Translations under genes and position numbers: made by a program
NCBI RefSeq assembly: GCF_016801865.2
Contig: NC_068938.1
Span: 98,005,004 to 98,069,003 of the forward strand
Source: Culex pipiens pallens
Taxonomy: Eukaryota; Arthropoda; Insecta; Diptera; Culicidae
DNA length: 64,000 bases
Direction of reading: 5' to 3'
Part shown: piece after piece, positions 46,249 to 58,500 of the stretch
How positions within the stretch are numbered: the stretch's first letter is position 1
Layout of the letters: each line of letters opens with the position of its first letter
The notes under the pieces: model-generated
What the model saw: only the letters and a program-made list of their open reading frames with translations
Told to the model about the DNA's origin: nothing
Database searches by the model: none

Positions 46249-48590
46249 AACATTGTCAGTTAAACTTTTTTTGAGAAGCTAAACTCCAGTTCCAAAGCAT
46301 TAAAATGCTTAGGATCCAAATAACAAGTACTCACATGGTTCCTCCACATGTGATGGAAAGATTCTTCACCCTGAAAAGATTTCCCTGCTCAATATTGCAT
46401 TATAAAGATTTGTTCCGAAAGCTTTACCGGCGCTATCAGAGCTAGAGAGCTATCCCTTCAGGTCGGTGGTTCAGTCGGTTGGTGATGATATGCTGCTTGT
46501 TCTCCACCGAACCAGAAAACACCACCTCCCAGCTTCCAGCAGCTGCAACAGCAGCACATACACATTTCACCACCGCCGCCGGTATTATCGAGATTAAGCC
46601 AGATGGGGATCCCGTTTCGCATGTTATCCCTTTTTATCTCCTCAGCGCTCATATCCTTTCAGCACCACCCACTCAAGCATTTTCCTTCGGTGAGAACTTT
46701 TTTTCTTCTTTTCAGTTTTGCCTCCCAACTTTCCAGCAAATCTATCGAATCATGAATTTTATGAATTTTCATAGAGCGGAGCAAAATCTTCCCCTTGCCG
46801 CGTCCGGGGCCATCAGTAGTTGAGCACTTCTCTCCGGAATGCGTCCCCGGGGATCGATCGTGTTCTGCCTGGCCGTTGTTTCCACATAATTTAGCACCAT
46901 GAATTATTAATTCGGATTTTATCTTTTTTGGGTGCCAGCGCCAGTACGGTCCGGAGACTTCCACCGGAACAAACTGCTGCTCGATGCACTGGAGATAAAT
47001 TTTCCGAGGTGATTACATTTTGGGTGACACAGACAGCTAAGTGGAAAGGATTAGACAATTTTGGAGGAGGGTGGGGCTTCTATTTCGTTAATGGAGGTGA
47101 AAATCTGTTTTCAAGTGTAGTAAAATTGGTTAAGCAGTGCCTGGCTTGGAAGAGGGGGGACATTTTGGAAAGTTTTGCATATTTGAGAGTGCGCCTCTAC
47201 GGTGGTATGAATTACATTAGGATAATGAGAAATTTACGACCTAATCTGTCGGAGCATCCGGTGAGACGTAGAAAGGATTAGACTCTGCTTGGCAGGTGCA
47301 TTTTTTGGGTCACCGAAACTGAGGTGGGAACCCTTTTTGATTAATTGGATCAGGTGAAATCCCGGCAAAAATTGGAAGAACCTGCTTATGAAATACTTGT
47401 GTAACATCTTCATCGCTTTCACAAGTTGCAACTGAGCTACAATGAAACATTCCAAAAATCTGATTCAAATCTTTGGACATTTTGCTAATGAAGTCTCGGA
47501 GGGACTTGCGTGTCAACTTAATTTCTATCCGAGTATAATTTGGGCATATAGTCATAGTCACCATTTGATGCAATCTGACCTATGTACCAACCAAAACTCG
47601 TCATCTAACGTCAAAAAGATTCTTCACAAGGTGTGTCACAACTCCCTCTAGACATTACAAGAACCCAGAAATTAACCAAATTGTAGGTTAGAATGTCAAT
47701 GTCCCGACCCGGCGCTAATACGCCTTTAGACCATCAAGCCAAAAAATAACCTAAATCGTTAACTAGCGAGCGCACATACACACACGCTTCTCCCTCCCAC
47801 CCTATTCTTTTCGCGTTTGATTTTACCACATGTGCTGCGCGCGTTAAATTGTTATGTGTTCCAGATATGCTCGAGCAACGCCAAGTTCGGGTGTTTTGGT
47901 ACAGCGACATATGGCAGCAAGCAGGTTCGCGGGGCTTGCTCAAGCCAGAACATTTTGAACTTTTAGATTTAAACCTCGCGTTTATCTTTTTTCATTGCGT
48001 TCATTAGAGGAACACTGGCGTTGACCTCCCCGCAGCTCGGTAGAGATAGTTTAATTGATTTTGTTTTTGTTTTCGGATGGGAAGTTAAAATCTTCAAGAC
48101 TACCACGTGACCGTGTTTGAGAACCACTTTCTCATCCACGTGCCAAGCGATAGAGACGGAATTGTCGAGGGTGACATCCGATATCCCTGGAAAAGATTTT
48201 CAACTTTTCACACCCAAAATTGTTGATGGTAGCTTTTCGGAAGGGCACTTTTATTGTGTCGTTTCTGGCATTCTGAGTTTTGCAAACCTGTAATGCAACT
48301 AGATTCATCAATACGAGTCCATGACTGAATATCGAAAGAACCAGGGAAGTATCCCAGTGGACTGCGTGATTTTTCACGCTCATTTCACGCAATTTTCACG
48401 GGGACCACACAATTCCAAAACAGAAAATATCATGTAAATTTCACGAAAAATGTTAAAATTACCTTTAAATAAATTATATATTATTATATTATTATATTAT
48501 AGTCTTTTCTAACAACTGACTTTAATTATTTCATTCTATATTCTGATTGACTGTGTCTTCAGAATATTACATTTTTCGATCATTAATTAT
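46249..48590. other. Noncoding DNA
   Basis: Apparently unique, with a somewhat GC-richer patch at 46440-47000. An AT microsatellite lies at 48474-48501. 48340-48470 has several 'tttcacg' or 'cgtgatttttcacg' motifs. No gene was recognised. Confidence 0.4.
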
Positions 48591-49955
48591 GAGCAGTTCT
48601 CCCAGATTTCGATCATTCGATTTTTTTTGTTTTTTTAATCCGACTGAAACTTTTTTGGTGCCTTCGGTATGCCCAAAGAAGCCATTGTCCATATAATTTT
48701 CCATACAAATTTGGCAGCTTGTCATACAAAAATGATGTATGAAAATTCGAAAATCTGTATGTTTTGAAGGAATTTTTTGATCAATTTGGTATTTTTGAAA
48801 AGCTGAGAAAATTCTCTATATTTTGCTTTTTTGAACTTTGTTCCTACGACCTTTAGTTGCTGAGATATTGCCATGCAAAGGTTTAAAACAGGAAAATTGA
48901 TGTTTTCTAAGTCCCACCCAAACAACACACCATTTTCTAATGTCGATATCTCAGCAACTAATGGTCTGATTTTCAATGTTAAAATATGAAATGATCTGTC
49001 AATGTTTTTAAACCAAGGCTAACATTTTAAAAGAGCGTAATATTTAATGTTTTGCCCTTTTGAAATGTTAGTCTTGGTTTAAAAATTTTCAAAATATTTT
49101 TTTCGAAAAGATCGGAAAATTTCACGAATATTTCATATTTCAACATTATAAATCGGACCATTAGTTACTGAGATATCGACATTGAAAAATGGTGGTCTAT
49201 TTGGGTGAGACTTAGAAAACATCAATTTTCCTGTTTTTTAACCTTTGCATGGCAATATCTCAGCAACTAAGGGTCGTATCAACAAAGTTCAACAAAGCAA
49301 AATAAAGACAATTTTCTCAGCTTTTCAAAAAATTTTTTTTTCAAAAGTGGCAAACATGTGCACTTATTTAAAAAAATGAAAAACTGCGATTATTTTCAAA
49401 AAAGTCACCTAAAAATGGATTTAACTTGAAAACGTTCCCCTGTACAAAATTTCACTTCTGTACTTTTTGATTGCAAATTTGATTTTACATCGAAAAATGA
49501 AGTCGAAAATTTTTTGCGACCAATTTTTCGATTCAAAAAAAAAAATCAGTATTGATTCAAAAATTCATAACTCGCTCAAAGATTTTTTGCACAACCTGGA
49601 AAATAAAAAAAAAAATAAAAATAGTGTTTTTTTTTGCAAATCAAGTTTTAGTGACAAAAAGTTAAATAAAAAATCACTTAAAAAAATTTAACCGTGTATC
49701 ATATTTTTTTCAGTGTAGTCCATATCCATACCTACAACTTTGCCGAAGACACCAAATCGATCAAAAAATTCCTTCAAAAGATACAGATTTTTGAATTTTC
49801 ATACATCATTTTTGTATGGCCAGCTGCCAAATTTGTATGGAAAATTATATGGACAAACTAATGATGCAAAATGGCTTCTTTGGGCCAGTTTCAGTCGTAT
49901 TAAAAAACACAAAAATTAAAATTTAAGAAAAAAGACCGATTTTGTAGAGAATTGC
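48591..49955. mobile_element. Long palindromic foldback element, copy 3
   Basis: The ends are GAGCAGTTCTC (left) and GTAGAGAATTGCT (right), an imperfect inverted repeat. The centre near 49040 is itself palindromic: 'aaaccaaggctaacatttta' against 'gaaatgttagtcttggttt'. Arms share 'tcggtatgcccaaagaagcc', 'gatattgccatgcaaagg' and 'atatctcagcaacta' in mirrored order with copies 1 and 2. It is shorter (1.37 kb) through loss of outer-arm blocks on the left. Confidence 0.75.
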
Positions 49956-52900
49956 TTTAATAAATTAATTCATGGGGAAAAAATCTAAGCAACGTTAAAA
50001 AACTAATCACAATATAGATTATTTTATTCTAAAATAAAAAGAGAGTTTAAACATGTTCTAAAATCTTAACAAACAAAAAGCTAATTTCTCATTTGATAAT
50101 TCTAAAAAAAAATGTTCAAAAGATTCTCATTTACTTCATTTAGTTATTAATTACATTCAATTAATGTTTTGCTTGTGAATATCTTCAATTTATAAAAACA
50201 AATGCTTTTTAATTGAAAACAAAATGAATTTACAGAAAAAGGCTTTGTGGATGAAATCGTTCCTTCCATTAATTTAGGGCACATATATTTTGTTAAAAAA
50301 TAGTTTATCCCTCACACACCTCATTCAAACTGTCATTTCCTTCTTGAAATTTAAGGCTCCAAATATTTTTTAATTGTTGCATAAAGCATCGATTTGAGCG
50401 AACTGTCAAATTTCGCGGGACTTCAAAGGAGTTTCCAAATACCACAAATTTCACGCTATCCGCGAAATCGTGAAAATTGTCCAACACTAAGGAACATAAA
50501 TTTCGAATAATGCTGTTTGAAAGGACTGAAGAATTCAATAAAAAAATGTATCGAGAGAAAAAAAAAACATATGATAAAATGCAAAATTATGTGTCAGAAT
50601 TTAAGAATTTCAAATTTTAGGTTTAATGTAAACACAGCCTTAAAACGTGTTTTAAAACTCTTTTAAAATATTTGAACCCACTTCGTTTAAATTTCTCTGA
50701 CCACCACAGAAGTCACCCAGGAACATTTCCCCTCTTGGTTGATGCTGCTGCCACTTTGTGACTGGTGTGTAAATATTTACCGTTTGCATTATGAGGGATT
50801 TTCTTGCTGCTCCGACTTCTGCCTCTACGGGGGTTTGCTCTTTTCCCAGCCATTTGATGCTTAAACACACCAAAAGCGAAATCCCTCTTCTCAATATGTT
50901 GGCCAAACAGGGGAGAAGTTCCTGGCGTGCTGGCTGTTTTGTTTGCTAATTTATTTTTCATGAACTTTCATTGTTTTCGCCCCGTGTCAAACACCAGTGC
51001 GGTAATCAAAATTTAACAAGCCCGCGTGTCCAACACTTGGTAGAATTTTAATTTCCACTTTAAAAGTACTCGTTTTGCATCGATTTTCCATGAATCTGCC
51101 CCCGGTCCACGATTTCAATGGGGACACAATTGTAAAGCAAAGTACTTTTTTTTCCTTCGTCAATAAAAAACCCAATCTCGTAAAACTTTTCACTCCCAAC
51201 CGGGCGACATTGGTACGGTCCTTTTCCGAGCCCGTTTCACTCGTAAAAAGCCGGGGCAATCTTTCCAAAATTAGTCACCCTCATTAAAATCGCTCGGATT
51301 CCGGACAGACTCGTCCTCGTCAGGGCGTGGGGGGCTTGGAAAATCTCCGAGAGCTGAAAAGGATAATAAAACATCTCCCCCGCCGTACCCGTTCGCTCGA
51401 GCGGGATGAGATTTGCACAAGGTCCTTTCAAGCAGTAAAACTCACAGGAGAGAAAGAGATCATAAAATATCTTAGCGCCAGCAATCAATTAAAACGAACT
51501 AATTTCATGCCACGTTTCTCGTCCTCTCTCCAAAGGCAGAAGAGATTACCGCACTCGTCGCAAATCGGAATCTAATTCTCATTACACGTTGTTTCAATTT
51601 TATCACCTTGTTAGCATGCTAAATTATGTACGGCACCACCACCCCCTCGGAGATGCTGGTTGTGGCCTGCGGAGAACAGGTGTTTTCCTTGAGGGTGGAA
51701 AAGTCAATAAGACAGCGCGAATAGATTACGGGATTACACGGGTAAAGTCTGTTTGCTTTGGGCAGTTTGGCTTATTGAAGTCGGCTGTGGATCGACATTT
51801 TGGTTGGAGATTGTAAAGATGACGTAAGATGAAACGATGACGTAAATGTGGAAACAATTTTTTAAGGTCAAGCTTGGATTGGCGTTCCAGTAACCGAAAA
51901 TGATCAACAGAGCGTGCAAAACAAATTGCAATCTTCATGCAATGTTGTAAACAAGCCAATTTTAGCTCAACTTCACAGAAATTATAACTTTGAGCCGCGA
52001 AGTTCGAAGGGTCCCAAAAGGCTGTAACATCACTTCGCATCTAATGCATGGCATCAATTGGAAAGCAAACTCTGTTATGCCCCAATTTCACGTTTCTCTC
52101 TCTTGAAACAACCCCTCCCCAAGTTGGATTGCGCATTTAGAGCACTGCTGTTGTAAAAATCAAAAACGAAAATGAATTTTTTTAATCAATTCAAACGCTC
52201 AGCTCACTCCCAAGGTGGCTATATTTCTGCCTGCTGCTCTTCCCCATCCTGACCAAGAGGCCACCGGATTGAAAAGCAATCACCTCCCTCCAAACCTGGG
52301 CTTCGTGTTGTTACGGTTGTTCGAAATCCTGGCGGGATCGACGAGACTCGAGCATCGTTGAAATCATTTTAAACTTCATCTCCCACAAAAGCGCGCACGA
52401 GATTCTCCGGGTTCAAGAGTGGAAAATGGCGCCGTTTTCAGTGATGCTAGGATTTTTCCCATTTTCCCCTTCGAGGGCTGCCGAGCCAGACAAAAGGTAC
52501 GATGTGCTCTCTCGAGAGTGGAAAATGAATATAAACACTTGAAAATAATGTTACGGTTTTTCTCCCCGAAGCTTACGAGGTGAAATATCGATTCAATCTA
52601 TTCAATAGAGCAGCAGACGGAACGGCCGGCATGAATCCGGGCCAAACGGATGTTGGGTTTTCCTGACCCCCTCCTCTACGAAAAACATTTTCCACTCGAG
52701 TTGGTCGACGCCAGAACAAAATGGGAGGTCGATTTTTTCGCCTTCAAGTTGGCTGGCGGTGGCGGCGGCGGTCGGGGAAATCCAGTAGAAAAGCGAGGAA
52801 ATAAAAATGAATCAGTTGAGCAAATATTTCTTCACTGAATTACATCACTGCTGCAAAAGTGCTCAACCCGGGGTGCATTTAAGCATTTTTCACTGACTGT

Positions 52901-54095
52901 GTTGTTTTTACCCCGCAGGAAAATTTTCCACTCTAAATTCAAATTCTCGCCCTCAAATAAATCTATGAAAATTTTAGCAACACTCGCGCTGCTTAGAACT
53001 CCTCCCGCACACACACATAGCTCAAGAGTCCCAGGTGTGGTGGGTTGTGAGAGTTCCATAAAAATTCTATGATTTTATAACCACCTCCACCCACTAGGGT
53101 AGGTAGGGGAATGGGACCTATTTTGATTTGTCTCTGAATCATTTAAAACAATTTCATCACAACAATATTCAAAATCAAATATTAAGTGAAACTTATTTTG
53201 AATTGCAGCATCAAAAAATAAAATAAGACTGTTTCCCCTATATTAAGCAGGAAGTTGCTTGAAAATACCGTTGCTCGAGCATCAGCCTGGTCGTGGAAAT
53301 TTGGACGAGAAACTCAGCTGGAAGCTTGGAAGCGAAACGAAGATAACTTTAGCCCAAGCAAAGGCAAATCACTTCCCTTAAATATGGAGCGAGCCAGTTA
53401 CTCACACGGTGGTCTCGGGAGTCACTCGGGGGACACTTTCACAGTGGGTTTTATACCAATTTGAGTTTTAATTTAGTACTAAAATATTTTTTTGGGCATT
53501 TGAGGCCATTCAAATATTTTTCAGAGTTTATGTGGAACCCCCCTTCAAAATTGGCCTAAAAAATTAGGGGGCAAAAAAATATTTTTCCAAAAAAACTTCA
53601 AAATTTCCATGAAAATAGAAGTCTAATTTACTGGATTTTTTTATGAAATTCCAATGTACAGCACCGCAAATATATTATTTTTCGCAAAAAAAAAAATTTT
53701 CATCAATACTTGAATATTTTGGAAACTAATGATGATGGCAAAACCACTGGACAGGTGTTTCATTTTAAAACACTTTTTTCATTGAATTGTTGAAACTATT
53801 TTTTATCTTTTTTTATTTTTTTATTCCTTTTTTATTTTTTTATTTTTTTTTTTCGAGCAATTCTAGAATTTTTTAAAAGGTCCTATCTGGGTGCTGAATA
53901 GTGGTTCGCAAAGCGGCCTCAATTTAGAACTGTCAAAGCGGAACCAATTTACTATTCGCAAAATGCACCCATGAAGTAGCAAGTGTTGTAATCGATTAAT
54001 AATTTATTTTGTCAGGAATAAACAATCGATGGCGTCGAACTTTTGCAGTATCCGAAGTCAATTAATCTTAAGAAGAGGGTTGAAATTGAGATCAG
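49956..54095. other. Noncoding DNA
   Basis: 49956-50700 and 53460-54050 are AT-rich. 50700-53450 is more balanced and apparently unique, with a GGC/GGT run near 52755-52773. No open frame shows a recognised domain and no finger-5/6 exon was found. Confidence 0.4.
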
Positions 54096-54244
54096 TAGCG
54101 TGCCCAGCTCCTTGAGGAAGGTGGGGCAATAATATGGACGTTTCGAATATTACGTTGTTTATGGACACCTCCTGACCAAATTTAGAACAAACTTCTAAGG
54201 ATGGTGGGGCAGTTGCCCCATGTTGCCCCACCCTGTGCACGCTA
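54096..54244. mobile_element. Short MITE with TAGCGTGCNCAG ends
   Basis: TAGCGTGCCCAG at the left is mirrored by CTGTGCACGCTA at the right. Inner 'ggtggggcaat' mirrors 'gttgccccacc'. About 149 bp, noncoding. Confidence 0.65.
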
Positions 54245-54770
54245 GTGATTGGGATTGACATAATTCGTTTCTAACATTTCAGTAAACGCTTTATCACAAA
54301 CAAAGCCTATGTTTATGACGCATTTTGAAATGTTAAAGACGAATTATCAATAATGAATGAATGGCATCTGCGACAAAATATTGAATAATCTTACTCCGAT
54401 ATAGCGCTTCAAAGATTTATAATCTCGGGTCATCCATTTGGTTGCTCTTAAGATTAACTAAAATTTCACCCACTTCTGACGCAATTTTTCGTCACGTGGA
54501 AACAAAAAAGGCCTGTTTTGGTCGCCCATCGATTATTCTATAAACAGAGCACGCGCGAAGCACTTAATTTCTGAGCGAAAAGTCTAACATTAACAGATCC
54601 AAAATGTTTCAAATCAAATCACTTCAGCAGCAAAAAATATGTCACGCTTGAGCTTGAACATAGCCTTCTACTTTGTTTATGTTTACAGCTGTAGTGCATT
54701 TGTATTAGTGGGCAGCAGAAGTGAGCATTCGAAAATCACGTTACGCATTCGTCTTTTCAGCACCCAGGGT

Positions 54771-54881
54771 CCTATAAACCAAATTTTCAATTTTTGCTTT
54801 TTGGGTGTTTTTAGAACCGCCTTGAGTCAGGGGTATTCAAAAACACCCAAAAAGCAAAAAATGTAAATTTGGTTTTAAGGG
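54771..54881. repeat. Strong hairpin repeat
   Basis: 'ataaaccaaattttcaattt', then 'ttgctttttgggtgttttt', is followed about 30 bp later by its near-complement 'aaaaacacccaaaaagcaaa', then 'aatttggtttta'. It is probably a very small MITE. Confidence 0.6.
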
Positions 54882-55660
54882 CCTTTTCAAAAAAAAACTC
54901 TAGAATTCTCTACGAAATCGGCCGATTTCGACTATTTTTATTTATTGTATCTTTTAATTTTGCTCAAAATTGTGGGAGCTTTCCTGATAGCCAAAGAAGC
55001 CATTTTGTGTCACCGGTTCACTTATTCAGTTTTGACAGTGTCCATACAAAAATGGAACGTAAATATTCGAAAATTTGTATTTTTGATATTTTTTTTTGTC
55101 TGGAAAATGGTAAAAAAATGCCGATTTTTTAATCAACTTGTATTTTTACAAACACATTTTGTATTTTTTTATATGTTTCAAGGGACAAAAAAAAACAACT
55201 TATGAGCTTTAGAAAAAATGGATAAAAAAGGGTAAACCGCCGAGCTATGTTTTTTTTAAGCATGTTTTTTTTTACTGTGTGGTTGCTTAAATACATCAAA
55301 TAAAAGAAAGAGAAGCGAAAAAAATGAGTTTTCTGGAATACAGCGACAATATAAGAATAATCAGGAAAGTTGAAGTTTTTTAAGTCTCACCCAAACATTC
55401 TTTTATTTTCTAGTACTAATATCTCAGAAACTAATGGTCCTATTAGTTAGTCTAGAACTTCTTATTTTTCACAAAAAAACCCGTTTTAAAAATAATCATA
55501 GCATAGTGGTAACATTATTCTATAGCTCAAAAGTTTCGGCTTTTGTCAACTAAAACATATCAAAAAATTTAAAGAAATTAAATATATTGATTTTGTAAAT
55601 TTGGATTTTTATGAAAGAAGTAAATAAAAAAACCAATAAAAATTTGTTTCCCGTGTACAA
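54882..55660. repeat. Diverged relics of palindromic-element type
   Basis: 'ccaaagaagccattttgtgtc', 'ccatacaaaaatgg' and 'aagtctcacccaaacattc', then 'atatctcagaaactaatgg', echo blocks of the three long palindromic copies. Symmetry is largely lost. Confidence 0.4.
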
Positions 55661-56134
55661 TAGGGTGCCCAGATTATGGGACTTTTTTTAAGACCTCGCT
55701 CCACAAGCTGAATATTGTTCCTTGACCTATTTAAGGACTCTGGGCCAAATATGAGCAAAATCGGTCATCATTTACCCATTGATACTCGGAGGTAATGTTT
55801 GTATGGGAAAAATCGCAAAAAAGTATGGAAAACTCAAGTTTCTAACGGTTTGATCTCTACGGTGCGCTACTTCCAAATATTTCCAAATACTTCCTAATAT
55901 TCCCAAAAGTGAGATTATTATTGACAATTTAATGCTCTACACCTTTGTAGAACATACCAAAGCCGTAAAACTTTATTCTGAAAAGTTACAAGAGATTTAA
56001 AAATGTCATTTTTGTATGAAAAACATTTTTTCACCAGCTTTAGGCTCGATAATCTCATCCAATATTGCTCAAAATAACCCAAAAATCCGTTTTTCGCTCG
56101 TTGAGCAGGGGGCCATTTTTTTCTGGGCACCCTA
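55661..56134. mobile_element. MITE with TAGGGTGCCCAGA ends
   Basis: TAGGGTGCCCAGA at 55661-55673 is exactly inverted as TCTGGGCACCCTA at 56122-56134. The 474-bp interior has no coding frame. The TA at each extreme may be part of a TA target duplication, but this is not certain. Confidence 0.7.
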
Positions 56135-56331
56135 GAGTACAATTATTTCTGAGTAGATTCTGAAATCAAAATAAGTCATCGTGTCCGGCGCTGTGATTGA
56201 CTAGAATGATAATGACATTTGAATGTTGCGAAGTGGCGATGATTGGTTCCTTCTCTTTATCTGTGGTCCATGGAGCAATTCTTGGAAATCCTGATCAAAA
56301 CAGAGTAGCATTTACGGGTAGATACCAATAA

Positions 56332-56413
56332 GTTCAGTTTCAGTTCAGTTTCAGTTCAGTTTCAGTTCAGTTTCAGTTCAGTTTCAGTTCAGTTTCAGTT
56401 CAGTTTCAGTTCC
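56332..56413. repeat. 11-bp minisatellite
   Basis: About seven and a half perfect tandem copies of AGTTCAGTTTC, followed by slightly degenerate copies to about 56428. Confidence 0.9.
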
Positions 56414-56429
56414 ATTTCAGTTCAGTTGC

Positions 56430-57811
56430 AATTCCAACTCTCAGATTTTCATCAAATTTCCCACTGTCCCCTTTCCAAAATCATGAGCCCTGGCTGCTTA
56501 CCATGTGCCACTCTCCGGCACCGGCACCGATTGAATATCTTCATTTTCCCAAGACGAGTTTTCCATTTCGTGAATAAATCTAGCAGCAGCTCCACTCGCT
56601 TCACGTGCTGAATATTTTATCAGCCGAGCTGATTCATGTACCGAGGACCGCCGCCGTCGTGCCATCTGCTGCTCGGGCACGTGAACAACAATCAACGGTG
56701 AAAAACAACCACCGCGGAAAAGTCACCGGATTTTTCCCCGAAACTTGTGCAGCTCCCCTTAGAGTCAAGATTTGAGAAATAAATATCATCAACTTTGGCG
56801 CAAGCAAGGAGAACCCCCGACCTCAATTTTCCCGAGACTGTCGGTGAATTGAAATGATTTTTTCTTTCGGATTTCTTTTTTGCTGCCTCGTTAGCTGCTC
56901 TCTGTTATCATCAAAGTTTGGAGTGATTTTTCCAACCCGAGCTCTCACCTCCTACACGATTTGTGGGGGAAGACCTGCAGACAGACTTTTCCAAGAGATT
57001 GACTGTATTGACTCATCACATGCCGGGGAAACCTCGGTGCAACCGGCGAGGAAAAATGAACTCATCACACAGACAATGTTTTTTCATCGACCCTCTTTCG
57101 AGAGAGCGCAAAAAAAGAAGAAGCAGGGCAGGAATTTTCCTGGTGAGTTGAGAAATGAAGATTGCTGCGGCGACTGCTGCCATGTACAACAATGAACCTC
57201 GAGGAATGCAATAACCTTCCATGACTAGACAAATCCTGAACGTGGTTCCCGCTGAAAGCTATAGGGGAAGCCCGGAATGATTAAGCCATGACAAAAGAAA
57301 TCCCGGAAAGAAGACTTCAAACAAAACTCCAAAGACGTACCAAAACACAAAAATCATGGCGGACAGCAGGCCCCCGGAAAAAAATGGCCCCGTTTTTAGA
57401 GATCCAATAAACCGTCCCTTTGATTTTTCGCCGACACACAAACATCAAATCCCACAAATACACACGCACGCATGAACCGACATCGTCTTAAACGGAATCA
57501 GGGGAACGATATTAAACCTTGGTCATTACAAGGAAGAAACCCCCTCTGCTTCCGTTGCTAGGGGGTGGTGGGAAGGAGGAAAACTACCCCATCCTTGTGT
57601 ACACCACTGCTGCTGCTACTACAAATCCCAGTCTGTCCGACGAAGGATGAAGGCTTGGTTGGTCGTCATCATCGACATCAGCACGTCTACGGGTTTATAC
57701 TCTTTATCGGTTTTTGGTTTGCGTTTGCGGGGGTGGTGTGATTGTGACTGTGAGGAAGGCTGTGGGAGGCAGAAGAGGTCACGCACACAGGTTCGTTTAA
57801 AACTGTAAAGG
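56430..57811. other. Noncoding DNA, relatively GC-rich
   Basis: Apparently unique. Short overlapping frames (56498-57222) have no recognised domain. No splice-bounded exon with zinc-finger sequence was found. Confidence 0.4.
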
Positions 57812-57999
57812 TAAGAACAAGATTGTCCGTCAGGCCTGAACGCAAACGCAAAGTTTTGCGCCTGTCATCATAGCCTGCCAGTCATCGACCATTGAACAAA
57901 GCAACCCCTGCAGATTGTTCGACTGACAGTTGATGGAAAAATCGAACTGGCACAGCGTTCTGCGTTCACCACTGCGTCGAACGGACAATCTTGTTCTTA
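57812..57999. mobile_element. MITE with perfect 19-bp TAAGAACAAGATTGTCCGT ends
   Basis: TAAGAACAAGATTGTCCGT at 57812-57830 and its exact complement at 57981-57999 enclose a 188-bp element. Inner 'aacgcaaac' and 'gcgttctgcgttc' stretches extend partial symmetry. It is noncoding. Confidence 0.75.
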
Positions 58000-58339
58000 G
58001 CTTAAGGCTAGAGATTTTTCACGATGAGGGAAACTTCCGACGGCTGAATAGTTTTCTCTGCTCCTTTAAATTTTAGGTAATTTAACTAAATCACTTGAAA
58101 AAATTTTACTGTTTCAATTGTAAGTTGGATTTTTTAGATTGAAAACAATGTTTAAGTTTTGTCATTTGAAAATAGCGTTAATAGTAAAGAAGTCAATTTT
58201 TGTTTGTTTTTTTTTTGTTCATGTCTTAAAAACCAAGTATGTTTTTTAGGTGTTAATCGCCGCGAATTGATTTTTGGTTTTTTGATCGATTGGTTTTCGG
58301 CGAAAAAAAAAAAAAAAACAATTATTTGTTTGCCAGATT

Positions 58340-58388
58340 GTCCGAACGTTTCGGTCGCCTCACTGGCTTGCGACCATCTTCAGCGGAC
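58340..58388 (-). ncRNA. Hammerhead-ribozyme-like motif, left arm
   Basis: Exact inverted copy of the motif at 60367-60415. On the - strand it runs 5' stem I GTCCG (58384-58388), core CTGAAGA, stem II GGTCGC/GCGACC, core GAAA, a two-base-pair stem III (AC/GT), the cleavage-type triplet GTT, and 3' stem I CGGAC (58340-58344). One U is inserted between the core and stem II. Penelope-like elements are known to carry hammerheads in their terminal repeats. Activity is untested. Confidence 0.68.
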
Positions 58389-58500
58389 ACTAAAAATTAA
58401 TTTTATTATTAAAATACGTGCAAAAAAATACAAAAATGTTCAACTCTTACACTCTTCCTGCCGTTTCTTTTCTGGCTACGGCCACGTTTGTTTACAGTTT

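Noticed and set aside
46928..47281. Candidate downstream exon of the zinc-finger gene in a GC-richer patch
   Set aside because: The translation has no Cys-X2-Cys or TGEKP-type linker and cannot encode finger 5 or 6.
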